The notes: generated by a model from the letters alone, not told the origin. DNA of 64,000 nucleotides from Dyella terrae (GCF_004322705.1 NZ_SIZZ01000001.1:124001-188000); one strand, 5' to 3'; positions 26,233-39,226 are shown, counted from the stretch's first letter. Made by a program: numbers and translations.

Positions 26233-26259
26233 GCGCGACGCGCTGACGGTCCCGGCGAC

Positions 26260-27456
26260 TCAGCGAATAACGCCCAGCGAACGGCCAACCTTGGTGAAAG
26301 CGGCGATGGCGTGGTCGAGATGCTCACGCGTATGCGCCGCGCTCATCTGGGTGCGGATGCGCGCCTGGCCTTGCGGCACCACCGGATAGAAGAAGCCAGT
26401 GACGTAGATGCCTTCCTCGAGCAACGCCGTCGCCATCGCCTGGGCCTTCTTGGCGTCATACACCATCACCGGCACGATCGGATGCACACCCGGCTTGATA
26501 TCAAAGCCGGCCCGGGTCATCTGTTCGCGGAAGTAGTGCGTGTTTTCCTGCACGCGCTGGCGCAAGTCTGCCGCGCTGGCCAGCATGTCGAACACCTTGA
26601 TCGCGGCGGCCACCACATGCGGAGGCAGCGAGTTGGAGAACAGATACGGACGCGAGCGCTGGCGAAGCATTTCGATGACTTCAGCGCGACCGGTGGTGAA
26701 ACCACCCAGGGCGCCTCCGAGTGCCTTGCCCAGCGTGCCGGTGAAGATGTCGATCTTGTCCATCACACCGTTGACTTCGGCCGAGCCGCGACCGGATTCG
26801 CCGAGGAAACCCGTGCAGTGGCATTCATCGATGTGCACCATGGCGTTGTACTTCTGCGCCAGTGCCGTGATCTTGTCGAGCGGGGCGATGAAGCCATCCA
26901 TGGAGAACGCGCCATCGGTGGTGATCAGCTTGGTGCGCGCGCCTGCGGCATCAGCGGCCTGAAGCTGAGCTTCCAGATCGGCCATGTCACAGTTGGCGTA
27001 CCGGAAACGCTTGGCCTTGCACAGACGGATGCCGTCGATGATCGAGGCATGGTTCAGCGCATCGGAAATGATCGCGTCTTCTTCGCCAAGCAGGGGCTCA
27101 TAGAGACCACCATTGGCATCGAAGCAGGCGGCATAGAGGATCGTGTCTTCGGTGCCGAAGAATTCGGCGATTTTCTTCTCAAGCTGCTTGTGCAGATCCT
27201 GCGTGCCGCAGATGAAGCGCACCGACGCCATGCCGAAGCCGTGGGTGTCCAGTGCATCTTTCGCGGCTTGGATAACCTCCGGGTGATCGGCCAGTCCCAG
27301 GTAGTTGTTGGCGCAGAAGTTGAGCACCTTGCGGCCGCCTTCGAGCTCAATCTCGGCCGACTGCGGCGAGGTGATGATGCGCTCGGCCTTGAACAGACCC
27401 TGCTCGCGGATGGCGTCGAGTTCGGCGGCGTAACGGGCCTTGGCGTTGTAGGACAT
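26260..27456 (-). CDS. kbl: Glycine C-acetyltransferase (2-amino-3-ketobutyrate CoA ligase)
   Basis: 398 residues, the same size as E. coli Kbl. The enzyme cleaves 2-amino-3-oxobutanoate with CoA to glycine and acetyl-CoA. It is a PLP enzyme of the alpha-oxoamine synthase family. It shows [30 protein letters not shown]-like ([17 protein letters not shown]), [12 protein letters not shown] and the PLP lysine in [15 protein letters not shown]. The tdh gene lies upstream on the same strand, but a large DUF748 gene sits between them, unlike the usual adjacent tdh-kbl pair. Confidence 0.97.
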   Translation of the reverse strand: MSYNAKARYAAELDAIREQGLFKAERIITSPQSAEIELEGGRKVLNFCANNYLGLADHPEVIQAAKDALDTHGFGMASVRFICGTQDLHKQLEKKIAEFFGTEDTILYAACFDANGGLYEPLLGEEDAIISDALNHASIIDGIRLCKAKRFRYANCDMADLEAQLQAADAAGARTKLITTDGAFSMDGFIAPLDKITALAQKYNAMVHIDECHCTGFLGESGRGSAEVNGVMDKIDIFTGTLGKALGGALGGFTTGRAEVIEMLRQRSRPYLFSNSLPPHVVAAAIKVFDMLASAADLRQRVQENTHYFREQMTRAGFDIKPGVHPIVPVMVYDAKKAQAMATALLEEGIYVTGFFYPVVPQGQARIRTQMSAAHTREHLDHAIAAFTKVGRSLGVIR

Positions 27457-27570
27457 GGCGGAACTACCGTTGGGTGGGAAAGGTGGAATTGTGGGGCCTG
27501 CGCGGCCGCGATGGAACCGGGAGGGCGCTTTCGCTTGCGACGGGTTCGAAAGCGCCGGGCCCGCTGGATC

Positions 27571-30500
27571 TCAATGCAAGCCGAAATCCACGCGCGTCGT
27601 CTTGCCTTTGTCGTCGATGCCTTCCGGGGTGAGCTTGACGTCCTTTACGCCCACTCGGTTGTCGTCGATCTTGCCCTTGAACCATTCGCGTACCGCCTGG
27701 GCACGACGCGTGGCGAGGTCGCGCATGGCCTTGTCGTCCACGCTCACGTTGGTTTCCATCAGGCTGCGCATCTCGTCCGGTTCAAGCGACTTGTTGAGGC
27801 CGATGGCGTTCTTGGGCTTATCGATCTCGGAGTGCTTGTAGGCGCGCTTGAGGAAGCGCTCGTACTGGTCGGGCGTGATCTCGACCTTGGCTAGCGCGAC
27901 GTCGGACGTGTCGGCGTCCTTGCCCTTGTCGTCGAGCTGCTTTTCCTTGCGGACCAGGTTGTCGACGGTGACTTTGCGAAGGCCTTTCTGGTCCTTGTCC
28001 GGATCCACGCGGCCGATGATGTCGAGCGTCAGCGACGGCTTTTGCTTCAGTACATTGACGATCTTTTCCATGCGCTGCGTGGCCTGATCGTCGAGCACCG
28101 CGGAACCGGGATCGAACTCCACGTAACCGAGCTCTTCGTGATCCTTGCCGCCGAAGGCCGCACCCAGAAGGCGGAAGGGTGCCGTGGCCGCTTTGGCGAT
28201 GAGATTGCCGATGGCGCGCCAGATCAAACCGCCCATGCTGAACTGCGGATCGTCCAGCGAGCCCGAGACTGGTACATCGACATCGATATTGCCCTGCGTG
28301 TCCTTGAGCAATGCCACGGCCAGCTTGACCGGCAAGTGCGACACACCGGTGCCCTCGATGCGATCGCCGAAGGTGAGCTGGGTAATGAAAATGTGGTTGT
28401 CGGCGTTGAGCTTGCTGTGGTCGAGCACGTAGTGCACATCGACCGTCAGCTTGCCCTGGGTGATGGGATAGCCCGTGTACTTGCTGGAGTAGGCGCTCAG
28501 ATGGGTGAGCTCGACTTCGTCAGCCTTGCCCTTGATGTCGAGAGCTGCGACCGGCGCCAGCGGATTGATGGTGCCGTTGATGTCGACCGGCGAGTCCTCG
28601 TCGAGCGCGGCCTGCACCGCGAGATCGGCCGGCGGCCCGCCCTCTTGCGTGCCGAAGGCGCCGATCTTGCCGGTCACCTGCGTCAGGTTGGCGGTGTAAT
28701 TGGGCTTGATGAAATTGTCGGTGTAATTGAGCTGGCCGTTGAGCAGCGTGACGCCTCCGATCTGGATGTCGGCTGCCGGGCCCGTGGCTTCGACCGTGGC
28801 TTGCTGCGGCTGCTTCGGGGTGACCACTGGCGCTTTCGGCTGCGGCGTCGTGGGTTCTGCGCGCGTGACGGATACGGGAGCGTTTTGTTCTTTCTGCACC
28901 ACGTCGGAGAGATTCAGGCGGCCATCCGCGTTGACGATCATGCGCGCATAGAACGAACTGAGCGTCAGCATGCCCACATGCATGCGTGGCGCGCCAACGC
29001 CATAGCTCACGTCCAGACGCGAGGCATTGAGTGTGTTCCAGCGCAGGAAATCGTCGCCGGTGACCTTGTCCTGCACGCGCACGCGGTCCAGCGATGCATT
29101 GCCGTTGTACGTAAACACGGGGTCGGCGCGGCGGCCGTCATAGTGCAGTTTGCCGCTACCGCTGATGCGTGCCTGCGAAATCACCACGTTGAGCGGCACG
29201 CTGATGTAGGGTGCGTAGTTGGCGATATCGAACTGCCTGAAGGTGACCTGCAGATCGGCGACCGAGGGCAGGGGCTGCACCTTGCCGTTCATGCTGAAGG
29301 TGCCGCGCCCGGCCTTGCCTTCGAGCTTCACGTCGCGCGGCTGGGCGAAGTTGTCGCTGAGGCGTTCGATGCCGCCGTCAAGTGAGTCGAGCTGGATCTT
29401 CGCCGGTTCGGTACCGGCGGCCAAGTCGGAAAAGAGCACCGAGCCGTTCGCCAGCGCGAGCTTGTCGATGCTCCAGTGCCAGGCGGGGCTTACCTCGCCG
29501 GTCTTCTTCGCGGCCTCCTTGCGCGCCTGTTTGACGTCGGTCTTCGCGGCGAACAGGTCGACGATGCTGATGTATTTGTTGCTATTGCGCTGGACGTCTA
29601 GCTTCATGTCCGTGGCGGTGACGATACCCAGACGAGCTTCGCGGCTGGCCAGGTCCACCTTGGTGATCTGCGCCTCCATCTTGCTCCAGGCGACCGGCGC
29701 GCCATGGCCCTTGAACTGCGGTTCCAGGGCAAAGCCTGTCACGGCCGCCGTTGCAGGCCCCAGGATGACGTTGAAGTCCTTGCCCCAGTTCAGCTGCATG
29801 GGACCGCTCGCGTCGAGCTTGCCTTCATGCACGCGTGCCGCGAACGGCGGGGCGGCGACGGCCTGCAACGGCGGGAGGTCGACCTGTTTGAGTGTGAGGG
29901 TGCTGGCGAGCTTGGTGTTCGACAGATCGATCGTGCCCTGCGCACCGATCTGGCCGCCGAACATCTGGCCGTCCAAATGGATTTTGGCCGGCGCGGCTTT
30001 GAGGAGGCTCAAGGCCTGGATGCTGCCGCGCAGCTGAGTGATATCGAGTTTCTGCGCATTGGCATCCGTGTAGTGGATGGCGCCGTTGGCCAGCTCGACC
30101 GCGGCGATGCGCACGTCAGTAGGTGTTTCAGGTTTCGCGTCAGCAGGGGCAGCCGACTTTTGCAGCATGGTGTCGAAATTGCTGCTGCCGCCCGGGCCCT
30201 GCGTGTAATGCACTTGCGCGCCATCCAGCTTCAGCGTGCCGAGCACATAGCGCGAGGCCAGAGGCTGCACGTCGCTCAGCTGGGCATCACCCTGGTTGAT
30301 CGACGCAATCGCCTGGCCCTTGCTGCTGTTGAGCGCGAAGTCGTCCAGGTGAAGGTTGCCTGTGAGCTGCAGCGTCGGCGTCGGCTTGGCTTCGAGAAAG
30401 TGCAGAACGAGCGTGCCGCTCAACAAGCCTTTAGGGATCGCGATCGGCAGTGGCGTCGGGACGTAGCCCATGTAGCGCGCAAGGTCCAGCTTGTCGAGCT

Positions 30501-31230
30501 GGAAATCCATGGTGGAGTCGCGGCTTTCGGCGAAGGGTTTCGTCTGTCCCTTGATGCTCACTGGGCTGCCGTCGACGCGCATGGCCAGCAGTGGTTGGAC
30601 ATAGATGTCCGTACTGGATGGCAGGTTGGCCAGGAAGGGGATGCCAAGTTCGATCTGCTCGACCTTGTGCGTGGCCTTGCCCGCCTGATCGTCGAAGTCG
30701 ATGTCGCCGTCGTGGATGCTGATGTTCGAGAGAGCGAAACGCGCGGGTTTCGCGTTCGGATCCGTCGGGCCGGAGGCAAACTTGTCGATGAGGTCGGTGA
30801 AATTGAAGCGCTGGTCGGCCTCGCGCACGATGCGCACGCGCGGGCGTTGCAAGGTCAGTTCATCGAGCACGGGAGCCAGCCGGTACACTGAACTCCAGGA
30901 GGTGTTCACCACGACCTGGTCGATATCGACAAAGGCGGCCTTTCCATCGCGATCGCCGATGTGCAGCTGATCTAGCTGTAAACGCAGCGTGTAGGGATTG
31001 AGGTGGACCTTGTCCAGGGTTACCGGGCGGCCCAGCGCCACCGTGGCGCGCTTCTCGATCTGGGACTTGATGATCGAGGGGCCTGCGAAGAAGCCGAGCA
31101 GGCCGAAAAGGACCAACACGATCGCCAGGATCAGGAGTGTCTTGCGAACCCGGTGGGAGTGATACGTGGCGAGCGCGCGCTGTCGCGCGGCTTCAAGCCG
31201 AAGGCGGCCGGGGGAGGTGGGGTCTGCCAT
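27571..31230 (-). CDS. Large DUF748/AsmA-like envelope protein
   Basis: 1219 residues from the ATG at 31230, which has GGAG 9 nt upstream. The alternative at 31284 abuts its own GGAGG, so it is less likely. One N-terminal transmembrane helix (LLILAIVLVLFGLLGFFAG) precedes a very long, beta-rich periplasmic region. AsmA-type repeats are recognisable: VTLDKVHLNPYTLRLQLDQLHIGDRDG and VALDIKGKADEVELTHLSAYSSKYTGYPI. The C-terminus has an OmpA-like segment (SLTLDIIGRVDPDKDQKGLR) and RRAQAVREWFKGK. AsmA-like proteins are implicated in phospholipid transport between the membranes. It lies between tdh and kbl on the same strand, which is unusual. Function here is inferred from family only. Confidence 0.87.
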   Translation of the reverse strand: MADPTSPGRLRLEAARQRALATYHSHRVRKTLLILAIVLVLFGLLGFFAGPSIIKSQIEKRATVALGRPVTLDKVHLNPYTLRLQLDQLHIGDRDGKAAFVDIDQVVVNTSWSSVYRLAPVLDELTLQRPRVRIVREADQRFNFTDLIDKFASGPTDPNAKPARFALSNISIHDGDIDFDDQAGKATHKVEQIELGIPFLANLPSSTDIYVQPLLAMRVDGSPVSIKGQTKPFAESRDSTMDFQLDKLDLARYMGYVPTPLPIAIPKGLLSGTLVLHFLEAKPTPTLQLTGNLHLDDFALNSSKGQAIASINQGDAQLSDVQPLASRYVLGTLKLDGAQVHYTQGPGGSSNFDTMLQKSAAPADAKPETPTDVRIAAVELANGAIHYTDANAQKLDITQLRGSIQALSLLKAAPAKIHLDGQMFGGQIGAQGTIDLSNTKLASTLTLKQVDLPPLQAVAAPPFAARVHEGKLDASGPMQLNWGKDFNVILGPATAAVTGFALEPQFKGHGAPVAWSKMEAQITKVDLASREARLGIVTATDMKLDVQRNSNKYISIVDLFAAKTDVKQARKEAAKKTGEVSPAWHWSIDKLALANGSVLFSDLAAGTEPAKIQLDSLDGGIERLSDNFAQPRDVKLEGKAGRGTFSMNGKVQPLPSVADLQVTFRQFDIANYAPYISVPLNVVISQARISGSGKLHYDGRRADPVFTYNGNASLDRVRVQDKVTGDDFLRWNTLNASRLDVSYGVGAPRMHVGMLTLSSFYARMIVNADGRLNLSDVVQKEQNAPVSVTRAEPTTPQPKAPVVTPKQPQQATVEATGPAADIQIGGVTLLNGQLNYTDNFIKPNYTANLTQVTGKIGAFGTQEGGPPADLAVQAALDEDSPVDINGTINPLAPVAALDIKGKADEVELTHLSAYSSKYTGYPITQGKLTVDVHYVLDHSKLNADNHIFITQLTFGDRIEGTGVSHLPVKLAVALLKDTQGNIDVDVPVSGSLDDPQFSMGGLIWRAIGNLIAKAATAPFRLLGAAFGGKDHEELGYVEFDPGSAVLDDQATQRMEKIVNVLKQKPSLTLDIIGRVDPDKDQKGLRKVTVDNLVRKEKQLDDKGKDADTSDVALAKVEITPDQYERFLKRAYKHSEIDKPKNAIGLNKSLEPDEMRSLMETNVSVDDKAMRDLATRRAQAVREWFKGKIDDNRVGVKDVKLTPEGIDDKGKTTRVDFGLH

Positions 31231-31415
31231 GCGCTGCTGCTCCGTCGTGGTCACGGCCGACGGGATGCGAAAGTTCTTAGGCATCCTCCCCGATGTCCGA
31301 ATGCTTGTTCGGCCGCGTCGGGGAGTTTACTCGGGCACTTCGTGGATTTGATGCGACTCCCCGCGCAGCATCACGGGGAGTTCGCCTACCGCTTCAGCTG
31401 GCGGTCAATTCCATG

Positions 31416-32450
31416 TCAGTTCCAGGAACAGACGACCTTGCCGCACTTGCCCGCGTCCATCAGGTCGAAACCCTTCTGGAAGTCGTCGATATGGATCTGA
31501 TGGGTGAGAACCTTCTGGAGCGGGAACCCGGTAAGAACCATCTGAGTCATCTTGTACCAGGTCTCATACATGCGACGGCCATAGATGCCCTGCAGGGTGA
31601 GGCCCTTGAAGATGACGCGGTCCCAGTCGATGCCGGCACCCTTGGGCAGGATGCCCAGCAAAGCGATCTTGCCGCCGTGGTACATGCAATCGAGCATGTC
31701 ATTGAAAGCGCGCGGGTTGCCGCTCATTTCCAGGCCCACGTCGAAGCCTTCCATGTGAAGGTCCTTCATCACGTCCTTGAGCGACTGGTTGGCGACGTTG
31801 ACCACGCGCGTGGCGCCCATGTCGGCGGCCAGCTTGAGGCGGTAGTCGTTCACATCGGTGACGACGACGTTACGTGCGCCCACGTGCTTGGCGATACCGG
31901 CGGCAATGATGCCGATGGGGCCGGCGCCGGTGATCAGCACGTCTTCGCCGATCAGGTCGAATTCCAGCGCGCAATGCGCGGCATTGCCGTACGGGTCGAA
32001 GAATGCCGCCAGCTCGGAGGGGATCTGGTCCGGGATAGGCCACAGGTTCGAGGCCGGCATGGTCATGTATTCGGCGAACGCACCGTTGCGGTTCACGCCA
32101 ATGCCAATGGTGTTCGGGCAGAGGTGCTGACGGCCGGCGCGGCAGTTGCGGCAGTGGCCGCATACGATGTGGCCTTCGGCGGAGACGCGATCGCCCACCT
32201 TGTAGCCCGTGACGCCCGGGCCGATCTCGACGATGCGGCCGACGAATTCATGGCCGATGGTGAGGCCCGGCTTGATCGTGCGCTGGCTCCACTCGTCCCA
32301 TTTGTAGATGTGCAGGTCGGTACCGCAGATGGCCGTCTTCTCCATCTTGATCAGCACTTCGTTGGGGCCGACCTCCGGCATCGGAACTTCTTCCATCCAG
32401 ATGCCCTGTTCGGGCTTGCGCTTGACCAGGGCTTTCATCGTCTGCGACAT
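31416..32450 (-). CDS. tdh: L-threonine 3-dehydrogenase
   Basis: 344 residues. The enzyme oxidises L-threonine with NAD+ to 2-amino-3-oxobutanoate, the substrate of Kbl. Zinc-dependent medium-chain dehydrogenase motifs are [13 protein letters not shown] for catalytic zinc, GHEFVG, and [19 protein letters not shown] for structural zinc. The Rossmann motif is [20 protein letters not shown]. It matches the length and N-terminus ([14 protein letters not shown]) of family members. It is first in the tdh-DUF748-kbl run. Confidence 0.96.
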   Translation of the reverse strand: MSQTMKALVKRKPEQGIWMEEVPMPEVGPNEVLIKMEKTAICGTDLHIYKWDEWSQRTIKPGLTIGHEFVGRIVEIGPGVTGYKVGDRVSAEGHIVCGHCRNCRAGRQHLCPNTIGIGVNRNGAFAEYMTMPASNLWPIPDQIPSELAAFFDPYGNAAHCALEFDLIGEDVLITGAGPIGIIAAGIAKHVGARNVVVTDVNDYRLKLAADMGATRVVNVANQSLKDVMKDLHMEGFDVGLEMSGNPRAFNDMLDCMYHGGKIALLGILPKGAGIDWDRVIFKGLTLQGIYGRRMYETWYKMTQMVLTGFPLQKVLTHQIHIDDFQKGFDLMDAGKCGKVVCSWN

Positions 32451-32815
32451 GGTTCACCATCGGCTGGCCCGCAAAGCGGGCGGGGAAAGGGCTGATTATA
32501 GTTGAGAAGCGGGACGGGATATGGGGGTGGCGGGCCGGGAAATCGCATGGACTTCCACGCTTTCGGGCCGCGTGCAAACGAAAATTCGGGGTAGTGCTGG
32601 GATACGCCCACGCACGTTCCGGAGTCATCCCGCGATTGACGTAGAACGAGAAGGTAAGACATGTCCAGCATAGGGGGGCCGTACCGCGTGGCTTCTCACG
32701 GCACGATGGTCGCGGACATATTGGCGGGAGCTTTCGCTGCACCGCAGCGTTGCCCGGGTACCCTGATAACCACTATGGTCGCAAGTTTCTGCGACGACCC
32801 ACAGGGGAATCTCAC

Positions 32816-34972
32816 ATGCGTTTGAAATTGGGACTGGCCACTGCCGTGGCCCTGACTCTTGCACCCGTCGCCCAGGCGGACGAAGGCATGTGGATGCCCT
32901 CCCAGCTGCCGAGCATTGCCGCGCAGCTAAAGGCCGCCGGCTACCAGGGCAATCCGGCCGACCTGGCCGACCTGACCAAGCCGCCGCTCAGCGCGGTGGT
33001 AAAGGTGGGCGGCGCCACGGGTGCTTTCGTCAGCAACGAAGGGTTGGTGCTGACCAATCACCACGTGGCTTTCGGCGTCATCCAGTACAACAGCAAGCCC
33101 GAGCGCGATCTGATCCAGAACGGTTATGTCGCCGCCGACCGCTCGCAGGAACTCCCCGCCAATCCCGATTTCCGTCTGCGCGTGACCACGGGTTTCGACA
33201 AGGTCACCGACAAGGTGCTCGCCGGTGCCAAGGGCAAGACCGGTCGCGCGTATTTCGACGCCGTCGATGCGGCCAGCAAGGCGCTGGTCAGCGAGTGCGA
33301 GCGGGACGTGGGCTACCGTTGCAGCGTGGTCAACATGTTCTACGGCCGCGACTTCTACCTGGTGAAGCAGCTCGAGCTGCGCGACGTGCGCCTGGTGTTC
33401 GCGCCGCCGCGCGCCATCGGCAATTACGGCGATGAAGTGGACAACTTCGTGTGGCCGCGCCACAGCGGCGACTTCACCATCCTGCGCGCCTACGTTGGTC
33501 CGGATGGAAAGCCCGCCGATTACTCAAAGGACAACAAGCCTTATACGCCGCCGGCGCATCTCCAGATTGCCAGCGAAGGCGTGAGCGAAGGCGATTACGT
33601 GATGCTGGCCGGCTATCCGGGCATTACGTATCGTCATCGCATGGCGGCTGAATTCGCCGACCAGATCCAGTGGCGACTGCCCAAGTCGGTCGAAGTGATG
33701 AAGCAGTTGCAGGGCGTGATCGAGGACTCCGGCAAGGCTGACAAGCAGGCGGCCATCCGCTATGCCTCGCAGCTTCAGTCGCTCAAGAACGGCATCAAGC
33801 GCTTCAGCGGCGAGCTGGAAGGCCTTAAGCGCAGCGACGCCGTCAGCATCCGTCGCAAGGATGAAACGGCGATGATGGCGTGGCTCGACAAGCAGCCAAG
33901 CGCCAAGACGCTCAAGCCGCAGATCGCCTCGGCTTCGAAGCTCCTCGCTGACGCCAACGCCACGCGCGATCGCGATCTGCTGTTCGCACTGATGCAGTCG
34001 CAGACGCAGCTGATGCGTTCGGCGATCACGCTGCAGCGACTGGGTGCCGAACGCGCCAAGCCGGACGCTGTGCGCGAAACCGGATTCCAGCAGCGTGACG
34101 AAGACCTTATCGCCGGCATGCTCAAGCAAGTGCAGCGCCGTTTCGATCCGGCGGTTGAGAAGCGTTTGCTTACGGCCTTGCTGACCCGTTACCAGCAATT
34201 GCCCGACGCCCAGCGCGTGCCCGAGTTCGACGCCGCTTTCGGCCGTACGCCGGCCGAACTGGCCAAGACGCTGGATGGGGTTTACGGCGCAACCAAACTC
34301 GGCGATGAAGCACAGCGCTTGCACTGGCTGAAGGCCAGCCAGGCCGAGTTGGCGCAGTCAGATGACGCCTTGCTTGCACTCGCCGCCAAACTGCAGCCGG
34401 CACTGACGCGCCTGGACGAGCAGCGCAAGGGCCGCGAAGGCGATCTGCTGCGCCTTCGCCCGGCGTATATGGAAGCCCTGATCGCCTATCGCGAGCAGCA
34501 AGGTCGTGCGGTTTACCCCGATGCCAACTCCACGCTGCGCGTGAGCTACGGCAAGGTCACGCCGCTGAAGGCGCGCGACGCCGTGTCGTATGCGCCGCTG
34601 ACCAGCACCGAAGGCATCGTCGAGAAGAACACCGGCGAAGAGCCCTTCGATGCCCCCAAGCCGCTGCTCGATGCGATCGCCAAGGGTGACTACGACGGCT
34701 ATCGCGACGCGAAATCGGGCGTCATGCCGGTCAACTTCCTCAGCAATCTCGATACCACGGGCGGCAACTCCGGTTCACCGGTGATGAACGCCAAGGGCGA
34801 GCTCGTTGGCCTCAATTTCGACAGCAACTGGGAAGCCGTGAGTGCCAGCTGGATGTTCGATCCTCGCTACAAGCGCGCGATCCACGTTGACATGCGCTAC
34901 ATGCGCTGGTTGATGGACAAGGTCTACCCGGCACCACACCTGCTCAAGGAGCTGGGCGTTCCGGCCAAGTAA
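32816..34972 (+). CDS. S46 family dipeptidyl-peptidase (first of two)
   Basis: 718 residues with a signal peptide (MRLKLGLATAVALTLAPVAQA). S46 enzymes release dipeptides from peptide N-termini in the periplasm. The chymotrypsin-like core carries His83 (TNHHVAFG) and the nucleophile Ser652 in GGNSGSPVMN. DEGMWMPSQLP after the signal is the family start. The position 18 residues after the nucleophile, which sets P1 specificity (Gly in DPP7, Arg in DPP11), is Ser670 here (FDSNW). This departs from both. A second S46 gene follows 90 bp later. The ATG is preceded by AGGGGAA. Confidence 0.92.
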   Translation: MRLKLGLATAVALTLAPVAQADEGMWMPSQLPSIAAQLKAAGYQGNPADLADLTKPPLSAVVKVGGATGAFVSNEGLVLTNHHVAFGVIQYNSKPERDLIQNGYVAADRSQELPANPDFRLRVTTGFDKVTDKVLAGAKGKTGRAYFDAVDAASKALVSECERDVGYRCSVVNMFYGRDFYLVKQLELRDVRLVFAPPRAIGNYGDEVDNFVWPRHSGDFTILRAYVGPDGKPADYSKDNKPYTPPAHLQIASEGVSEGDYVMLAGYPGITYRHRMAAEFADQIQWRLPKSVEVMKQLQGVIEDSGKADKQAAIRYASQLQSLKNGIKRFSGELEGLKRSDAVSIRRKDETAMMAWLDKQPSAKTLKPQIASASKLLADANATRDRDLLFALMQSQTQLMRSAITLQRLGAERAKPDAVRETGFQQRDEDLIAGMLKQVQRRFDPAVEKRLLTALLTRYQQLPDAQRVPEFDAAFGRTPAELAKTLDGVYGATKLGDEAQRLHWLKASQAELAQSDDALLALAAKLQPALTRLDEQRKGREGDLLRLRPAYMEALIAYREQQGRAVYPDANSTLRVSYGKVTPLKARDAVSYAPLTSTEGIVEKNTGEEPFDAPKPLLDAIAKGDYDGYRDAKSGVMPVNFLSNLDTTGGNSGSPVMNAKGELVGLNFDSNWEAVSASWMFDPRYKRAIHVDMRYMRWLMDKVYPAPHLLKELGVPAK

Positions 34973-34976
34973 GAAG

Positions 34977-35040
34977 AAGGCGGCGGCGCCGAAGGGTGTC
35001 GCCGCCTTGCAGGTCGAAAAATTGCCCGCGTTTGCGCGGG
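34977..35040 (+). terminator. Hairpins between the S46 genes
   Basis: AAGGCGGCG (34977-34985) pairs with CGCCGCCTT (35000-35008), and CCCGCG (35025-35030) with CGCGGG (35035-35040). They lie directly after the first S46 stop. No long T-run follows, so they may attenuate or process rather than fully separate the two genes. Confidence 0.5.
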
Positions 35041-35062
35041 TTGCTGAAACAGGAGAGTTTCC

Positions 35063-37225
<2,163 letters not shown>

Positions 37226-37240
37226 GTCGGCAGGTGTTAC

Positions 37241-37268
37241 GAAAAACGGGCCAGGCGGCCCGTTTTTC
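37241..37268 (+). terminator. Rho-independent terminator after the S46 pair
   Basis: GAAAAACGGGCC-AGGC-GGCCCGTTTTTC is a perfect 12-bp stem with an A-tract and T-tract, 15 bp after the stop at 37225. Confidence 0.92.
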
Positions 37269-37360
37269 GTTTCAGTCACCCGGGTCGCGGTTATTCACGG
37301 CGGATTGACGCGCGCCGCAGTGCACTCGCCGCCTCCGCCACCCGCACCACGAGGCGCGTC

Positions 37361-38128
37361 ATGCACCCGTCCCACGATCAAGGCTGTGGCTGCGTTGACG
37401 GCCATCGTCGCACCCTCCTCAAGGCGACCCTGGGTGCCACGGCACTAGGTGCGATCGGCGGGTTCAGCCTGCTTGCCCCCCTGCTGGCCGAGGCGGAGGC
37501 GCTGACCAAGACGGCCCTCTCCAGGGAGATGCGCGACAAGCTCACGCCCGATCAGATCATTGCCCTGATGAAAGAGGGCAACGAGCGGTTCCGGTCGGGA
37601 AAGACAGAAATGCACGACTACGTGGCGCAGAAGCGTGCAAGCGCCGGTGGTCAGTATCCGGCGGGTGTCGTGCTGAGCTGCATCGATTCGCGAGCGCCGG
37701 CGGAGATCATCTTCAACGTTGGCATAGGCGCCATGTTTAATGCCCGGATTGCCGGCAACGTGGCCAATGACGATCTGCTGGGCAGCCTGGAGTTTGCCTG
37801 CGCGCTCGCCGGGGCCAAGGTCGTGTTCGTGATGGGGCACACCGCATGTGGTGCAATCACGGGCGCCATTGATCATGCGCAGTTAGGCAACCTCACCGGC
37901 TTGCTCGAGAAGATCAAGCCTGCGGTGCAAGCCACGAAATACGACGGTGAGCGAACCAGCAAGAACGACGCTTTCGTCGATGCCGTGGCGAGGACCAACG
38001 TCGAGCTCACCATCGACGCTATCCGCAAGCGCAGCGACGTGCTGGCGGGGCTGGAGCGCGAAGGCAAAATCAAGATCGTGGGCGGCATGTACCACCTGGT
38101 AGGAGGACTCGTGGAGTTCTACGCCTGA
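37361..38128 (+). CDS. Beta-class carbonic anhydrase, probably Tat-exported
   Basis: 255 residues. Beta-carbonic anhydrase ligands are present: Cys107, Asp109 and Arg111 (SCIDSR), then His160 and Cys163 (GHTACG). The N-terminus has a twin-arginine motif at residues 16-17 (HRRTLLKA) and a hydrophobic stretch (ATALGAIGGFSLLAPLLA). It suggests export by Tat, probably as a folded zinc enzyme that supplies or removes bicarbonate in the periplasm. A Cys-rich start (GCGCVDG) precedes it. GAGG sits about 7 bp before the ATG at 37361. It is followed by miaA, 50 bp downstream. Confidence 0.93.
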   Translation: MHPSHDQGCGCVDGHRRTLLKATLGATALGAIGGFSLLAPLLAEAEALTKTALSREMRDKLTPDQIIALMKEGNERFRSGKTEMHDYVAQKRASAGGQYPAGVVLSCIDSRAPAEIIFNVGIGAMFNARIAGNVANDDLLGSLEFACALAGAKVVFVMGHTACGAITGAIDHAQLGNLTGLLEKIKPAVQATKYDGERTSKNDAFVDAVARTNVELTIDAIRKRSDVLAGLEREGKIKIVGGMYHLVGGLVEFYA

Positions 38129-38178
38129 GCTGATCTGTCGCGTCGGGTTCCGTGCGCCCAGCGGCTACACTAATCGGG

Positions 38179-39132
38179 ATGCCCATCGATCACCGACCTC
38201 CCGCCATCTTCCTCATGGGGCCCACGGCTTCCGGCAAGACCGCGCTGGCGTGTGCGCTCAGCGATCGCTTTCCGTGCGAGCTGATCAGCGTCGACTCGGC
38301 CCTCGTGTATCGCGGGCTCGACATCGGCTCGGCCAAGCCTGGTGCGACGACCTTGCAGCGGTATCCGCATGAGCTGATCGATATTCGCGACCCGGCCGAG
38401 CCCTACTCAGCAGCGGACTTCCGTGTCGACGCGTTGGCCGCCATGCAGCGGATCACAGGGCGGGGTCATGTTCCCTTGCTCGTGGGTGGGACGGGGCTGT
38501 ATTTCCGGGCCTTGCAGCGCGGGCTTTCGAACCTGCCCGAAGCCGACCCCGAGGTTCGCGAGCGTTTGAGCGCCGAGGCGGCAAGCGTGGGCTGGCCGGC
38601 CATGCATGCACGTTTGCGGGATCTCGATCCGGTGGCGGCGGCGCGCATCGGGCCCAATGACGCCCAGCGCATCCAGCGCGCGCTGGAGGTACTTCAGCTG
38701 ACCGGGCGCCCGATGTCGGAGCAGCAGGGCGCTTCGGGCTATCGACTTCCCTGGCGGGTGCTCAAACTTGCCCTTTTGCCGGAGGATCGCGCGCCACTGC
38801 ATGCGCGCATCGCGACCCGCTTCGATGCGATGCTGGCCGAGGGTTTCCTTGACGAGGTCCGGGGGCTCCGGGCTCGCGGTGACCTGCATCCCGATCTTCC
38901 CGCCATCAGGGCAGTGGGTTACCGGCAGGCCTGGGAGTTCCTGGACGGCCAGATATCGGAGTCCGAATTTCGCGATCGCGGCGTCTTCGCCACGCGCCAG
39001 CTGGCCAAGCGCCAGATCACCTGGCTGCGAAGCGAGCTCGATGCCCGGGTCCTGGACCCGGATCAACCGGGGCTGGAGTCCCGGGCCGCCGATGCCCTCA
39101 CATGGTTTTTGCGCCCGGCGTCGGAGATTTGA
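38179..39132 (+). CDS. miaA: tRNA dimethylallyltransferase
   Basis: 317 residues (E. coli MiaA: 316). It transfers a dimethylallyl group to A37 of tRNAs that read UNN codons. The P-loop is [14 protein letters not shown] near residue 11, and [35 protein letters not shown] and [13 protein letters not shown] follow in the usual order. The ATG at 38179 is chosen over an earlier in-frame ATG (38152), which adds unfamiliar residues. It begins the miaA-hfq-hflX-hflKC-DUF2065-purA block; mutL is not adjacent. Confidence 0.97.
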   Translation: MPIDHRPPAIFLMGPTASGKTALACALSDRFPCELISVDSALVYRGLDIGSAKPGATTLQRYPHELIDIRDPAEPYSAADFRVDALAAMQRITGRGHVPLLVGGTGLYFRALQRGLSNLPEADPEVRERLSAEAASVGWPAMHARLRDLDPVAAARIGPNDAQRIQRALEVLQLTGRPMSEQQGASGYRLPWRVLKLALLPEDRAPLHARIATRFDAMLAEGFLDEVRGLRARGDLHPDLPAIRAVGYRQAWEFLDGQISESEFRDRGVFATRQLAKRQITWLRSELDARVLDPDQPGLESRAADALTWFLRPASEI

Positions 39133-39220
39133 GGCGCCGATTTTGCAAACTTTTTACAGGCAACACGCACAGGGCTCATTTGCCCTGCAAATGCCCTTTC
39201 ATCAACGATTTAAAAGTGGT

Positions 39221-39226
39221 TAATAT
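39221..39226 (+). promoter_or_regulatory. hfq: Possible hfq -10 element
   Basis: TAATAT at 39221-39226 lies 72 bp before the hfq start in an unusually AT-rich stretch, with TTCATC 17 bp upstream as a weak -35. Suggested by inspection only. Confidence 0.3.
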
